From Trichormus sp. NMC-1 (GTDB lineage: Bacteria; Cyanobacteriota; Cyanobacteriia; Cyanobacteriales; Nostocaceae), in contig NZ_LZQD01000004.1 in the NCBI RefSeq assembly GCF_001858025.1, forward strand, positions 235,134 to 299,133: DNA of 64,000 nucleotides, written 5' to 3'. The translations under genes were made by a program, and so were the position numbers. Below are positions 19,750 to 29,279 of this stretch, one piece after another (positions within the stretch are counted from its first letter, which is position 1; each line of letters opens with the position of its first letter). Under the pieces are notes generated by a model. It made no database searches, had not been told where the DNA came from, and worked only from the letters and a program-made list of their open reading frames with translations.

Positions 19750-20871
19750 ATGGCGATCATCTCCTCGAAAAAAAGCGGACAAGAACCCAACGGACAACCA
19801 AAGCAGCAGCGGGAGTCAGCAAAAGCACGTTCTGGGCAAAATCAGGCCCCTTCAGAAGAGAATCTTTTGCTCTCAGAAGCAGCTATTGATGAAGAAGGGA
19901 AGCAAGAAGAGAGTATTCGACCCCAGCGATTTGCTGATTACATTGGCCAAAAAGACTTAAAAGATGTTTTAGATATTGCCATTAAAGCTGCTAAGTCTAG
20001 GGCTGAAGTACTGGATCACCTATTGCTATATGGTCCGCCAGGATTGGGTAAAACCACAATGGCGATGATTTTAGCATCAGAAATGGGGGTAAATTGCAAA
20101 ATTACCAGCGCCCCTGCTTTAGAACGTCCACGGGATATAGTCGGGTTACTGGTGAATCTTAAAGCCGGAGATGTGCTGTTTATCGATGAAATTCATCGGC
20201 TTTCGCGGATGACAGAAGAAATTCTCTATCCAGCAATGGAAGATTATCGCTTAGATATTACTGTCGGCAAGGGTTCTGGCGCTAGGATTAGAAGTATACC
20301 TCTGGTTAAGTTTACTTTGGTGGGAGCAACAACCCGTGTCGGTGCGCTAACATCACCTTTGCGCGATCGCTTTGGCTTAATTCAAAAACTGCGATTTTAT
20401 GAAGTTGACGAACTCAGTCAAATTGTCCTCCGCACTGCTGAGTTATTACAAACTCCGGTCAATTTAGATGGTGCTAACGAAATTGCCAAACGTTCACGAG
20501 GAACTCCCAGAATCGCGAATAGATTACTGAAACGAGTACGTGATTATGCTGAAGTTAAATTATCAGGAGAAATTACAGAAACCGTTGCATCTGAAGCATT
20601 GCAACTATTTCAAGTAGACCCTTGTGGTTTAGATTGGACAGATAGAAAAATGTTAACTGTAATCATTGAAAACTTTAATGGTGGTCCAGTAGGATTAGAA
20701 ACCATTGCTGCTGCGACTGGAGAAGACACCCAAACTATTGAAGAAGTTTATGAACCATATTTAATGCAAATTGGCTATTTAAGCCGTACTCCTCGCGGTA
20801 GAGTCGCCACAACAGCAGCATATAAGCACATGGGATTTAAACCGCCTAATGAGCAATTATCACTACTGTGA
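19750..20871 (+). CDS. ruvB: Holliday junction branch migration ATPase RuvB
   Basis: This 373-residue AAA+ motor drives branch migration with RuvA. The first 45 residues are a polar, low-complexity extension common in cyanobacterial RuvB. Then come [11 protein letters not shown], Walker [10 protein letters not shown], Walker [10 protein letters not shown], the sensor/arginine-finger region ([18 protein letters not shown]) and a winged-helix C-terminus ([19 protein letters not shown]). It is divergent from hisF with 155 bp between. Confidence 0.97.
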   Translation: MAIISSKKSGQEPNGQPKQQRESAKARSGQNQAPSEENLLLSEAAIDEEGKQEESIRPQRFADYIGQKDLKDVLDIAIKAAKSRAEVLDHLLLYGPPGLGKTTMAMILASEMGVNCKITSAPALERPRDIVGLLVNLKAGDVLFIDEIHRLSRMTEEILYPAMEDYRLDITVGKGSGARIRSIPLVKFTLVGATTRVGALTSPLRDRFGLIQKLRFYEVDELSQIVLRTAELLQTPVNLDGANEIAKRSRGTPRIANRLLKRVRDYAEVKLSGEITETVASEALQLFQVDPCGLDWTDRKMLTVIIENFNGGPVGLETIAAATGEDTQTIEEVYEPYLMQIGYLSRTPRGRVATTAAYKHMGFKPPNEQLSLL

Positions 20872-20976
20872 GCGGAGACGGGGAGATGCGGGGACAGGGG
20901 GACGCGGGGAGGTTTGTCAGCACAAGAAAACCCTTTTTTCCCCCTCATCCCTGCAAGATCGCATTCCTATCAAAAA

Positions 20977-21783
20977 TTAAAAAGGTGTTGGTATCAAACT
21001 AACATTCTTTACTGGATTGAGTTCAGCAATGGGAGCATCAGCGAATTCTTCTAAACCAAACAGGGATAGAAGTTGATTCCAATCTTGCTTATGAACAGAG
21101 CGCTGTTCAGCCAGTTGAGTGACTGTTTCATGCCAGATTTTATTTTCAGCGTAGGGAACATACTGGTCTTTGGCTGGAACTTGCTTTAGTTGCGCCACTA
21201 GTTTAGAGTCTGCTTCAACTCGTTTGATCCAACCATCAACAGAGACTCTGCTTTGTGTACCCTTCTCACTCACACAAGTAACGTTGAAGTACCAACGATA
21301 TCTTTGCCCAACTAGCAAAGGTTTTTCAGTTGCTGGTAGACTAAAACGGACAATACCTTTCTTTTCAGGTAGGGTGAGCTTGATCGGTTTTTTTAACACA
21401 GACTTTTTCTGTTCATCAAGCAATCTAAATGTGGCTGTAGAAGACTGGGAACTACTACCAAAAGGTATATACAACAACAAGTCAGGATATTCTTTGGTAG
21501 TTGTACCCTCGTTGCTTTCTGGGACTAAAGCCATCAAGGGTGGACTATATTGCTGGGAGCATTTTGAGTCATTCCCCCCAGATCGTGTTGCTCCAGCGCG
21601 TGAGCGTCCAGAAGCAGCACCTCCAGGTCTTTTATTATTAAACAAAGCGCCAAAGCGGTCAAGAAGTGACTCTGCTTGCACCTGTGGAGTAAAAATAGGA
21701 GTCAGCAAAGTTCCAGAAAATACAGATGTCAATGTGCAGATTAAAAGAGTCTGCCGTAAAAGAGATAATTTTTTGTGTTTCAT
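20977..21783 (-). CDS. DUF928 exported protein
   Basis: This 268-residue protein begins MKHKKLSLLRQTLLICTLTS and has a signal peptide ending near QVQAES. After a Gly/Arg/Ser-rich linker comes the DUF928 core: SPPLMALVPESN, LLLYIPF, FRLLDEQ and LLVGQRYRWYFNVTC. I chose ATG 21783 over ATG 21813: AAAGG stands about 11 bases before it, and the shorter protein starts directly with the signal peptide. It follows the TIR-CHASE2 gene closely (22 bp) and is surely cotranscribed. DUF928 proteins often sit by CHASE2, CHAT or FHA-secretion genes in cyanobacteria; their function is unknown, probably periplasmic. Confidence 0.85.
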   Translation of the reverse strand: MKHKKLSLLRQTLLICTLTSVFSGTLLTPIFTPQVQAESLLDRFGALFNNKRPGGAASGRSRAGATRSGGNDSKCSQQYSPPLMALVPESNEGTTTKEYPDLLLYIPFGSSSQSSTATFRLLDEQKKSVLKKPIKLTLPEKKGIVRFSLPATEKPLLVGQRYRWYFNVTCVSEKGTQSRVSVDGWIKRVEADSKLVAQLKQVPAKDQYVPYAENKIWHETVTQLAEQRSVHKQDWNQLLSLFGLEEFADAPIAELNPVKNVSLIPTPF

Positions 21784-21805
21784 AGTTAATAACCTTTGGA
21801 TTTGT

Positions 21806-24800
21806 TTAAGCATGACGTAGGCGATAAGTTAAATAAACTACGCCAGCACCAGTAGCAATTAATGTTAGGGCTGGCGGAATTAGGGGAATCCAGCCGCTTT
21901 GATAGAGAAAAATAACATAGCAAACTGTATAAATACAGGCAACGGAACCGACTACAGCTATGGCTATATGTGACGTGCGGTTAAGTCGCCAACAGACGAC
22001 ACCACCTACAACAGCCCAGCTAAACATCCACAGTGTTTCGTAGCCTGTAGACCACCACCAAATCAGTGGGCGATTATCTAAGGTGGCACTGAGAATTTGA
22101 CTAATCATCTGCCCATGTAAGGTTATACCTGCTACATCTCCATAGGGTGTATTCCAGTAATCAGCTTGTCGAGCTTGCCTATCTGTAAAACCAATGAGGA
22201 TAATCCGATTTTTGATTTTTTCAGCCAAAACTTTGTTTTCGAGGACATCTAAAATATTGACTCTGGGAGCAAAATTATTAGGGTCACTCTGATGGACACG
22301 ATATTTGAGCATCGTTTGATAGCCGTGTAACTGCTCACCCGTACTCTGATAACCGCTACCTTTGCCTAGAAGTTGGGGAATTAAAGTTTTACCAAACTGC
22401 ATATCCTGCACATATTCTTTAGTCTTGATATCTTGGGGAGAAAGATACTGCTGACCCTGTGCTTCTAGATAACGGCGGGTAATTACTAAGCTGAATGCTT
22501 CCTGTGAGTTGCAATATTTAGGATCTGGCTCTTGCATCAGGTAGTGACGACGGACGAAACGACCACCTTTAGCATCATCATCTACTAAATCACCGTATCC
22601 AACTCTGGCTAATGGCACTTCTGGAGGACTCTTAAAACCAGGAATTTCTTCATTGCGCTCATTTTTATAACTATTTTTACAAAGGGCGATAAAGTTATTA
22701 GTTTGCTGTAATCGTTGCTTGAGGCTACCTTCGGCAGGATAATTGCGAATAAAATCTAAGCCAATCACACCAGCTTGGGATTTGGATAGAACTTGGAGCA
22801 AATCGTCCAAAACTGGATCAGCGATGGAACCACTACCACCTCGATATTTAGGGATTTCGTTTAATTTGTCCAGGCTTGCGGGGTCAACATCGACCATGAG
22901 AAACCGCTCGTCTTGGGGTTCATTGGGACGTAATCGCATTAATTGGTCATAGGTTGCCAATTCTAATGATTGGGTGAGTCCCAGAAACCGAGCGATGAAG
23001 ATGAAAATGGTGGCAGCAAAACTAGTCAATAAGACACTGCGGAGTTTAATTTTGCGATAGGGAAGAGCGCGACTAGCAGCCAGATATTCTAATTGGAGGT
23101 TGGTGGGGGAAGGTTCTTTCTGTTGAGATTGCTTTAGCCATGCTTCTGAGGCTGCCAAATCTTTACCCCGCAGCAAAAAGCTATCGTCACGTTTCTGCTG
23201 TTCCCATTCCTTGGCTCTTAATAAAAGCCGGGTGTGCGATCGCACATAATCTGGGTCTGTGTCTAAGGTTCTGGTGAGTTCTCCAAAGTTAGTCAGAAAG
23301 TCTCCACCATGCTTACGGAAATCAATCCACTGCACTTTGGCTAATCCAGGATGAAGAGTCGCAGAATCAACTTCTCGATGCAAAACGGTAACAATCCGTT
23401 TATTCAAGTTCATTGCATATTCCACCTCCGTAGCACAGTAAGATGAGTTGAGTGAGTTGGGGGAAATAATGAATAGGTAATTATTAGCACTTTCAATTCC
23501 TTGGTAAATTTCTTGCTCAAAGTTAGTACCAGAGGCGATGCTTTCCTGGTCAAACCAAGTCGTTTTGTTTTGAATTTGCAGTGTATCGTTAAGCTTGCGG
23601 GCAAATTCTGAATCAGCACGGGAGTAGGAAATAAATACATCTAAAACCGCATTTGGTGGCAGCTTGAGACTTTCAGCAATATATTCTTCTTGGATAGGTA
23701 GAGAGGGATGTTGGGTTTTTTGTTTAGCTACCTTTAACCATGCTTCTGCATTACGAAGATTGTGTCCTCGTAACAGAACGTTGGGATTACGCTTTTGCCG
23801 TTCCCACTTAAGTGCTTTTGCCAATAAAGTTTTATGCTGTTCGTAGTAAGCAGCATCCTGATGCAGGACATTAATTAGCTTATCAGTACAGGCAGATCCT
23901 TTCCCAGTTTGGTCTGTAAAGTCGATAAACTGTAAGGTACGTAGTTCAACAGGAATCTGCTCTGGGTCTACTGTTTCAATCAACAGGGGAATAATTCGCT
24001 TTTTTACAGATAAAGCATGGGAAATCTCCATCTGGCAATATGCTGATTGCAAAGATGCCGCAGACATAAGAAAAACCACATTATCTGCTTCCTCAATGCC
24101 TCGATAAATTGCTTCTTCAAAATCTGTACCTGATTGAATGTCTGTTTTATTTGTCCAGACGGTGAAGCTGTCTCGCATTAAGATTTGGGCAATCTTCTCC
24201 ATGAACTCCCGTTCTTTTTCTGAGTAGGAGAGAAACACCTGAGTCATCAAGTTGTTGGCATTCTTGGTACTCTGACAAATGAACGCACAATGTAAATCTG
24301 TTGGTTCACAGGGCGGTTGTTCATTTTTGAACTTAATTTTCAGCCAGTTTTCTGCTTTGGCGCGTTCATCGCCAATTAACAGGTAAGGTGACTGTTGTTG
24401 CTCCCGTTCCCACTCTAAGGCTTTGGCTAAAAGGTAGGTGTGTTGACGCACATATTCTTGATGACGAGCAAGTAAATCTACGAGTCCCGCAAAGGATTGC
24501 TCAAAGTCATCTATACCTTCACGGAAATATACCCAGTTAATTTTGCCAATAGCTGGGTGCATATTGGGGAAACTGGAATGCAATCCCTTGGCTTTGTAAG
24601 TTTCCCACTCGCTGGCTTCTTTGCCAGGATGACGTTGCTGCCAAATTTCTTCCGTAATTTCCTCTACGTGCAGTATGGGAATAATACGTTTATTGCGCTT
24701 GATTGCTAAGTCGATTTCCTTACCACAGTAGGGTGAGTTAATCGAGTGCGGGGCAATGATAAAGAGAAAATTATCTGAAGTTTCTATCCCATCATCGATT

Positions 24801-24949
24801 TGCTTCTGGAAATCAACACCCAGAGGAATATCATTTTGGTCAAACCAAATTTCTAGTTTTTGTTCTCTGAGTCTATTATGGAGTTTAGTAGCAAAGGCTT
24901 TGCTATCTGCTCTGCCATAGGAAATAAATGCATCCTGAAAGCCTTTCAT
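21806..24949 (-). CDS. Triple-TIR CHASE2 transmembrane receptor-like protein
   Basis: This 1047-residue protein has three TIR domains in tandem (about 5-160, 236-360, 437-565), each starting with (V)FISY/FLSYS and each keeping the candidate catalytic glutamate: E78 in SPYCGKEID, E309 in SAYCQMEIS, E508 in SSYCATEVE. After each TIR comes the same helical linker (H-T-LL-KA-EWE...LLRG...AE-WL), so a TIR-linker unit of about 200 residues is repeated three times. A transmembrane helix (about 637-657) leads to an extracytoplasmic CHASE2 domain (about 660-950), and three C-terminal helices end the protein. The TIRs should be cytoplasmic. CHASE2 usually feeds kinases or cyclases; TIR output is unusual. 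The linkers resemble those of other cyanobacterial TIR multidomain proteins. NADase activity is inferred only. Confidence 0.88.
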   Translation of the reverse strand: MKGFQDAFISYGRADSKAFATKLHNRLREQKLEIWFDQNDIPLGVDFQKQIDDGIETSDNFLFIIAPHSINSPYCGKEIDLAIKRNKRIIPILHVEEITEEIWQQRHPGKEASEWETYKAKGLHSSFPNMHPAIGKINWVYFREGIDDFEQSFAGLVDLLARHQEYVRQHTYLLAKALEWEREQQQSPYLLIGDERAKAENWLKIKFKNEQPPCEPTDLHCAFICQSTKNANNLMTQVFLSYSEKEREFMEKIAQILMRDSFTVWTNKTDIQSGTDFEEAIYRGIEEADNVVFLMSAASLQSAYCQMEISHALSVKKRIIPLLIETVDPEQIPVELRTLQFIDFTDQTGKGSACTDKLINVLHQDAAYYEQHKTLLAKALKWERQKRNPNVLLRGHNLRNAEAWLKVAKQKTQHPSLPIQEEYIAESLKLPPNAVLDVFISYSRADSEFARKLNDTLQIQNKTTWFDQESIASGTNFEQEIYQGIESANNYLFIISPNSLNSSYCATEVEYAMNLNKRIVTVLHREVDSATLHPGLAKVQWIDFRKHGGDFLTNFGELTRTLDTDPDYVRSHTRLLLRAKEWEQQKRDDSFLLRGKDLAASEAWLKQSQQKEPSPTNLQLEYLAASRALPYRKIKLRSVLLTSFAATIFIFIARFLGLTQSLELATYDQLMRLRPNEPQDERFLMVDVDPASLDKLNEIPKYRGGSGSIADPVLDDLLQVLSKSQAGVIGLDFIRNYPAEGSLKQRLQQTNNFIALCKNSYKNERNEEIPGFKSPPEVPLARVGYGDLVDDDAKGGRFVRRHYLMQEPDPKYCNSQEAFSLVITRRYLEAQGQQYLSPQDIKTKEYVQDMQFGKTLIPQLLGKGSGYQSTGEQLHGYQTMLKYRVHQSDPNNFAPRVNILDVLENKVLAEKIKNRIILIGFTDRQARQADYWNTPYGDVAGITLHGQMISQILSATLDNRPLIWWWSTGYETLWMFSWAVVGGVVCWRLNRTSHIAIAVVGSVACIYTVCYVIFLYQSGWIPLIPPALTLIATGAGVVYLTYRLRHA

Positions 24950-25463
24950 TTAACGTCTGAGTGGTAAAAATACTGATTATGTTATATCTATTGTCTAATA
25001 TAGAGCGTATAGACACTTAAGTCAAAGAAAAGATGGACTACACACAATATGTTCTGGAGTCTATGAGTATCATTTACTACGCAAGTTTTTAATATAGCCA
25101 TTCCCACATTGGGGAGATACATCTGCATATTGAAAATCCCTCTAGTATTTTACACTGGGGGGATTTCGTTGTTAGCCGAGTTAATAGGGTTGTAGATACA
25201 TTACAAAGTAATTGTGCAAATCTGGTGGAGTGATTAGAGAAAACCACTACAAAATACAAGCCGATTTAACCCAATCGGTGGGGGTTGGTTTCAAAAACCC
25301 CTCAAGGAGGACTCCACACGCATTTCTAATCATGACGAGGCATACATCTACTTTCTTCCCTATTCCCTATTCCCTGTTCTCTGCCTAAATAAGTAGATTT
25401 ACAAATCAAATCGGATTGCTATATTTTACTTATGTTAACAATTTATCGATTCTTAGAGGTTTT
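24950..25463. other. Divergent intergenic region between TIR-CHASE2 and the DCC gene
   Basis: No gene is seen. It must contain both promoters. AAATCCC/GGGATTT (25134-25140, 25160-25166) forms a small stem. The segment 25401-25423 (reverse complement TATAGCAATCCGATTTGATT) is a single end of the MITE family found complete at 49720-49833 and 60061-60172, here about 40 bp upstream of the DCC gene start. Confidence 0.55.
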
Positions 25464-25880
25464 ATGAAATACTACGTAATTTATGATGGACAGTGTAATC
25501 TTTGTGTTAATTCAGTGCGTTTATTAGAAACTATTGACCAGGGAAAACTATTTAATTATGTTCCCATGCAAGATGAGCAAACATTAGCTAAATGGGGAAT
25601 TACTGCCCAAGATTGTGAGCAAGGAATGATTTTAATTGATGATAATCTTTCACAACGTTGGCAGGGTAGCAACGCAATTGAAGAAATTGGACGTTTGTTA
25701 CCTACTGCGGGTTTTGTAGATATTTATCGTGGTTTACCTGGTATGAAATGGCTGGGGGATAAATTCTATGAACAAATCCGCGATAATCGTTATACTCTAT
25801 TCGGTAAACGTGATACTTATGAATCTGTTTATTGTGTTGATGGTAGTTGTAACGCGGGAAATAAACAACAGCAACTTTAA
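25464..25880 (+). CDS. DCC-family thiol-disulfide oxidoreductase-like protein (DUF393)
   Basis: This 138-residue protein starts MKYYVIYDGQCNLCVNSVRL, which holds the DxxCxxC motif that names the DCC family, a thioredoxin-fold group thought to act in thiol redox chemistry. The rest (YVPMQDEQT, QGSNAIEEIGRLLP, RDNRYTLFGKRD) fits the family, and it ends in a Cys-rich tail (VYCVDGSCNAG). ATG 25464 is preceded by AGAGG at good spacing. The longer frame from TTG 25416 is not preferred. It is the only plus-strand gene within the accessory block and separates the two minus-strand units. Confidence 0.85.
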   Translation: MKYYVIYDGQCNLCVNSVRLLETIDQGKLFNYVPMQDEQTLAKWGITAQDCEQGMILIDDNLSQRWQGSNAIEEIGRLLPTAGFVDIYRGLPGMKWLGDKFYEQIRDNRYTLFGKRDTYESVYCVDGSCNAGNKQQQL

Positions 25881-25915
25881 TAGGTAGAATCAAAGGGATA
25901 TTGCCTACCCATTGA

Positions 25916-26356
25916 TCAATTCATCTGATGCTCCCGTGTTAATTTGCCATTTGCCTGTTCTTTCATCCATTGAAAAGAAACCAAATTGAGTAAAAGACCA
26001 ATCATAAATAAAAAAATCATCAAAGCGATTTGATACCAAGCGATAGGTTTTACCAACAAATCAGCAACTAGATGGAAAAAATTCATCACTGAATAGAAAA
26101 CTGTAACGCCAAACTGAAGCTTTCGATAACGGTTTGAGTCGCTGAAGAGAGTAGCAATCATCATCATCATAGGCACAGCAAAAAATCCCAGCATTAACCA
26201 CATAATCCAGGCAATACTTGCTGTTCCATGAGTGTCAGAAGTAGCAATGTTTTGGTTGTGAAACAGTGGCATTAAACCAAGCTGGGTATGAAACAGAATG
26301 CCTAGCAAAAAGACTGTCCACAGTATGATGATTTTCTGGCGATGATTCACAGCCAT
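25916..26356 (-). CDS. Four-helix integral membrane protein, unknown family
   Basis: This 146-residue protein has four predicted hydrophobic helices (about 9-28, 47-69, 80-100, 107-128) with short loops and a basic C-terminus. An unusual run of methionines lies in AVPMMMMIATLF. I do not recognise the family. It lies on the same strand as the CHAT gene upstream (265 bp away) and converges with the DCC gene, so cotranscription with either is not evident. Confidence 0.65.
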   Translation of the reverse strand: MAVNHRQKIIILWTVFLLGILFHTQLGLMPLFHNQNIATSDTHGTASIAWIMWLMLGFFAVPMMMMIATLFSDSNRYRKLQFGVTVFYSVMNFFHLVADLLVKPIAWYQIALMIFLFMIGLLLNLVSFQWMKEQANGKLTREHQMN

Positions 26357-26546
26357 AGTTATCCTGCTCTTATGTTCAGAGGCTTTTGCTTTTCTCCATC
26401 ATAGAGAAACAAGTTGAGGTAGTTGATTTAATCACCGCTTTTACCAAACTGCTGCAACAATTCTTGACATATAAATTCTTTGACCAGGAATTTTAGATTA
26501 AAAAAAATTTGGTACAAGCCCCCACTGATTGCAATTTTTAATTAAT

Positions 26547-26611
26547 AATTTTTAATTTTTAATTTTTAATTGGAGCGTTCGCGCAGCGTCTCGTAGAGAA
26601 GTGACTTGACA
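26547..26611. repeat. Heptamer array joined to dispersed GC-rich repeat, copy 2
   Basis: Three perfect AATTTTT units (26547-26567) run directly into a second copy of the GC-rich repeat (26566-26611), which differs from the copy at 3188-3233 by only a couple of bases (GAAGTGACTTGACAC against GAAGCGACTTGACAG). It sits just downstream of the CHAT gene stop. Confidence 0.75.
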
Positions 26612-26620
26612 CTCTCAGGG

Positions 26621-29272
26621 TTAAAGCCAACTACCTACGAGGACGTAGGGGCCCCAATAACGAGGATGTTCGTAGTTTTGATTTTTTAGTAAAGCCATCT
26701 GTGCCAAACGAAGTGCTTCGGCTCTGTTGACGTTGAATTTTCCTAAGTACTGATAAAATTCTTTGGTGAATTCCATACCTGCTTCATCGTCTAAATCCCA
26801 TAAACTAGCGATCGCACTACTAGCTCCTGCTTGTACTGTGGTTCCGGCAATACCCATCACTTCTTGGTCATTGCCTGTAGCAGTTTGACAAGCACTCAGA
26901 AATAACAGTTCAATGCTATGAATGGGGCTTTGCCTTTGAGTACGGAATAATTTATCAAAATCATCTATCTTCAACTTACCATCGGCAGTTACCACAAAGG
27001 TATTCTCTCGGTCAGCACCAAAATAACCGTGAGTGGCTAAATGTACAATATCAAATTGAGCAGCATTGAGTTCTTTGTTGAAGTTTTGAGTAGTAAATTC
27101 TCCTTCAGAAATTGTGGAGATGGCTATACCTGTCTTTTTAATTTCTTCTACTTCTTTGGCAACATTTTCTAATCGAGAAAAGCCAGGAACGCTCTGGGGT
27201 GGCTCAGTCAAACTAGCTGCTAAGACCTTGATTTCTGAACGTTTTAACGGAATTGGGTCACGCACTTGTAAACCTAAAGCTAAGGAGACAGCATATTTCT
27301 CTACGAGGTATTTCTCTCCATCGTAGAGGGTGGCCATAGGGATTTTTCGTAAAGAACCATCTAAGACAAAAATCAGAGTTTTGATCTGGCTTTGCTCTAA
27401 CAGTTTTTGCACTGGTTGAATTAGCCAATTGTAGACCTTTTGACCATCCTGTTTTACTTCCTCATAAGTACCAGTGTCTTGGAGATTGCTATAAAATTGG
27501 TTCAAAGTATCCTCAATTTCTGTTTTGGATAACTCAATGGGAGGATAGTGATACAAGTCTTGATTATTGGGCTGCTTGAGGATTACTTCTAAGCGATCGT
27601 CCAAAATAATGGAATAGATAACTGCGGCTGTTTGGTCTTTAGAGTCGATTACTTTGTCTAGTTGTAACTTGTTGTCTTGACAAGCTTGTTGCAAAAAGTT
27701 CTGCAATTGTGCTACTTGTAGTGTTTCTAATACCTGACGGGCTTGTTGGAGGTTATTTTGACTTGGTTGGGGGAACTGTAGCAGTAAATCTACTAAGCGA
27801 CGATATACAGGCTCGACACTTTCCCGAAATGAATACTGCACATCTGCACTACTAGCAATTAAATCTCCCCGAAGACTTTGCAGAGTCTTGAATGCTTCAG
27901 TATATGTAGCGATCGCACCATTAATATCTCCTTGTTGATAGCATTTGCTTTTACCTTGACAAAGAATACGTCCTATTTGCCATTGCCAACGGTAGGTGAT
28001 ATCTTGGGCTTGAATCGACTGTGATAAATTCAGGGCTTTTTGAGTTAGGTCTTGAGCGATTGCCCACTGTTGTGTTAATTCATAGATATGTCCTAGATTA
28101 CCCAAAACAAAAGATTGCGATCGCACATCTTGAATTTGTTCTGCTTGCTGACGAGCTACAGCTAATATCTGAGCAATCGTTTGTAAATTTCCGGGTATTT
28201 GCCTTTTTTCATTTAATTTTATCAAACTTTGAGCAAAGTTAACTTGAGCATATATCCCCGCACGACCAAGAGATAATTGAGAAATTAGATTTTTGATTTG
28301 GGGATAAAGTAATTCAGCTTCTGTGAATTTTTCTATTTCTATCAACAGTCGCAACCGATTAATTTTTGCTCTAATTTGAATTTGGATTGGAGTTTGATTA
28401 ACTTCTACTTTCTGGTAAAAATCAATTGCTGCTAATTTTTTTTCTGTTGCTTCTTGAATATTTCTTTGGGCAGTTTTTACATTTGCTTCAGCACTGGCAA
28501 TATTACCTAAACTCAGATAAGCCGTAGCAATAGTTTCTGGTGATTGTAGTTTTTGGGCTATTTTGAGACTTTCTTCTAATTTTAATTTTGCTTCTTTCAA
28601 ATTACCTAATACACGGAGAGCGCCGCCTAAATTACGAAGATTAATAGCTTTAGTCAGTGAATCTGGTTGATTTTGCAAGGTTGCTGCTAACTTTTGGAAA
28701 GTAGAATTTGCCCTTCGATATAATCCTAAATTCTGTAATGCTTGACCCTGGTTAATGCCCATCAGAATTGCTTGATTATTATCTCCTAATTTTTGATAAA
28801 CAGATTCGGCTTGTTGCCAAGATAACACTGCATCTTCTGCCTTACCCTGTGCCAATTGCAGACTACCTTTAACATCCCAAGCTTGCGCCCAAGTAGGTAA
28901 ATATTGTGAGGAATCGGGAGTTTTTTGGAGAATATTTATAGCTTGGTCAATGGTTTTATTAGCCTGTTCAATTTCTCCAGTTTGCTGATAATTCAGAGAT
29001 AAATTAATTAAAACGACTGCTTTTCCTACTTGATCTCCATTATTTTGATAAATTTCTAAAGCTTGTTTTAACAGAGTTGTTGATTCTACAAATCTGCCTT
29101 CTGTATATAGAATTTTTGCCTGGCTTTCCTGGCTATTAATGACTTGCTCAGGAGTATTTTTAGCGATTACTGGTGAAGTAAATATACAAATTATAACTAT
29201 GATTAAAGCTAAAATTCCATAGCGGAAGAGACGTGGCAATGGTAATAAAAAACGGAAGATGAATAAGTTCAT
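26621..29272 (-). CDS. Exported TPR-CHAT protease
   Basis: This 883-residue protein has a signal peptide/anchor (about 18-38, ending SPVIAKN), a long array of tetratricopeptide repeats (about 45-500; for example ILYTEGRFVESTTLLKQALE, NQGQALQNLGLYRRANSTFQ) and a C-terminal CHAT domain (about 570-883), a caspase/separase-type peptidase fold. The dyad is present: H748 in VHLATHGYFG and C795 in FLSACQTATG. It is third in an operon: its ATG is 7 bp after the stop of the POTRA/ShlB transporter gene, which overlaps the exoprotein gene. A role in processing or surveillance of the secreted exoprotein is inferred from this order only. Confidence 0.9.
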   Translation of the reverse strand: MNLFIFRFLLPLPRLFRYGILALIIVIICIFTSPVIAKNTPEQVINSQESQAKILYTEGRFVESTTLLKQALEIYQNNGDQVGKAVVLINLSLNYQQTGEIEQANKTIDQAINILQKTPDSSQYLPTWAQAWDVKGSLQLAQGKAEDAVLSWQQAESVYQKLGDNNQAILMGINQGQALQNLGLYRRANSTFQKLAATLQNQPDSLTKAINLRNLGGALRVLGNLKEAKLKLEESLKIAQKLQSPETIATAYLSLGNIASAEANVKTAQRNIQEATEKKLAAIDFYQKVEVNQTPIQIQIRAKINRLRLLIEIEKFTEAELLYPQIKNLISQLSLGRAGIYAQVNFAQSLIKLNEKRQIPGNLQTIAQILAVARQQAEQIQDVRSQSFVLGNLGHIYELTQQWAIAQDLTQKALNLSQSIQAQDITYRWQWQIGRILCQGKSKCYQQGDINGAIATYTEAFKTLQSLRGDLIASSADVQYSFRESVEPVYRRLVDLLLQFPQPSQNNLQQARQVLETLQVAQLQNFLQQACQDNKLQLDKVIDSKDQTAAVIYSIILDDRLEVILKQPNNQDLYHYPPIELSKTEIEDTLNQFYSNLQDTGTYEEVKQDGQKVYNWLIQPVQKLLEQSQIKTLIFVLDGSLRKIPMATLYDGEKYLVEKYAVSLALGLQVRDPIPLKRSEIKVLAASLTEPPQSVPGFSRLENVAKEVEEIKKTGIAISTISEGEFTTQNFNKELNAAQFDIVHLATHGYFGADRENTFVVTADGKLKIDDFDKLFRTQRQSPIHSIELLFLSACQTATGNDQEVMGIAGTTVQAGASSAIASLWDLDDEAGMEFTKEFYQYLGKFNVNRAEALRLAQMALLKNQNYEHPRYWGPYVLVGSWL

Positions 29273-29279
29273 TTTTAAT

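Noticed and set aside
21170-21820. 216-codon plus-strand ORF opposite DUF928
   Set aside because: The minus strand encodes a signal peptide and DUF928 core; the plus frame has no protein-like features.
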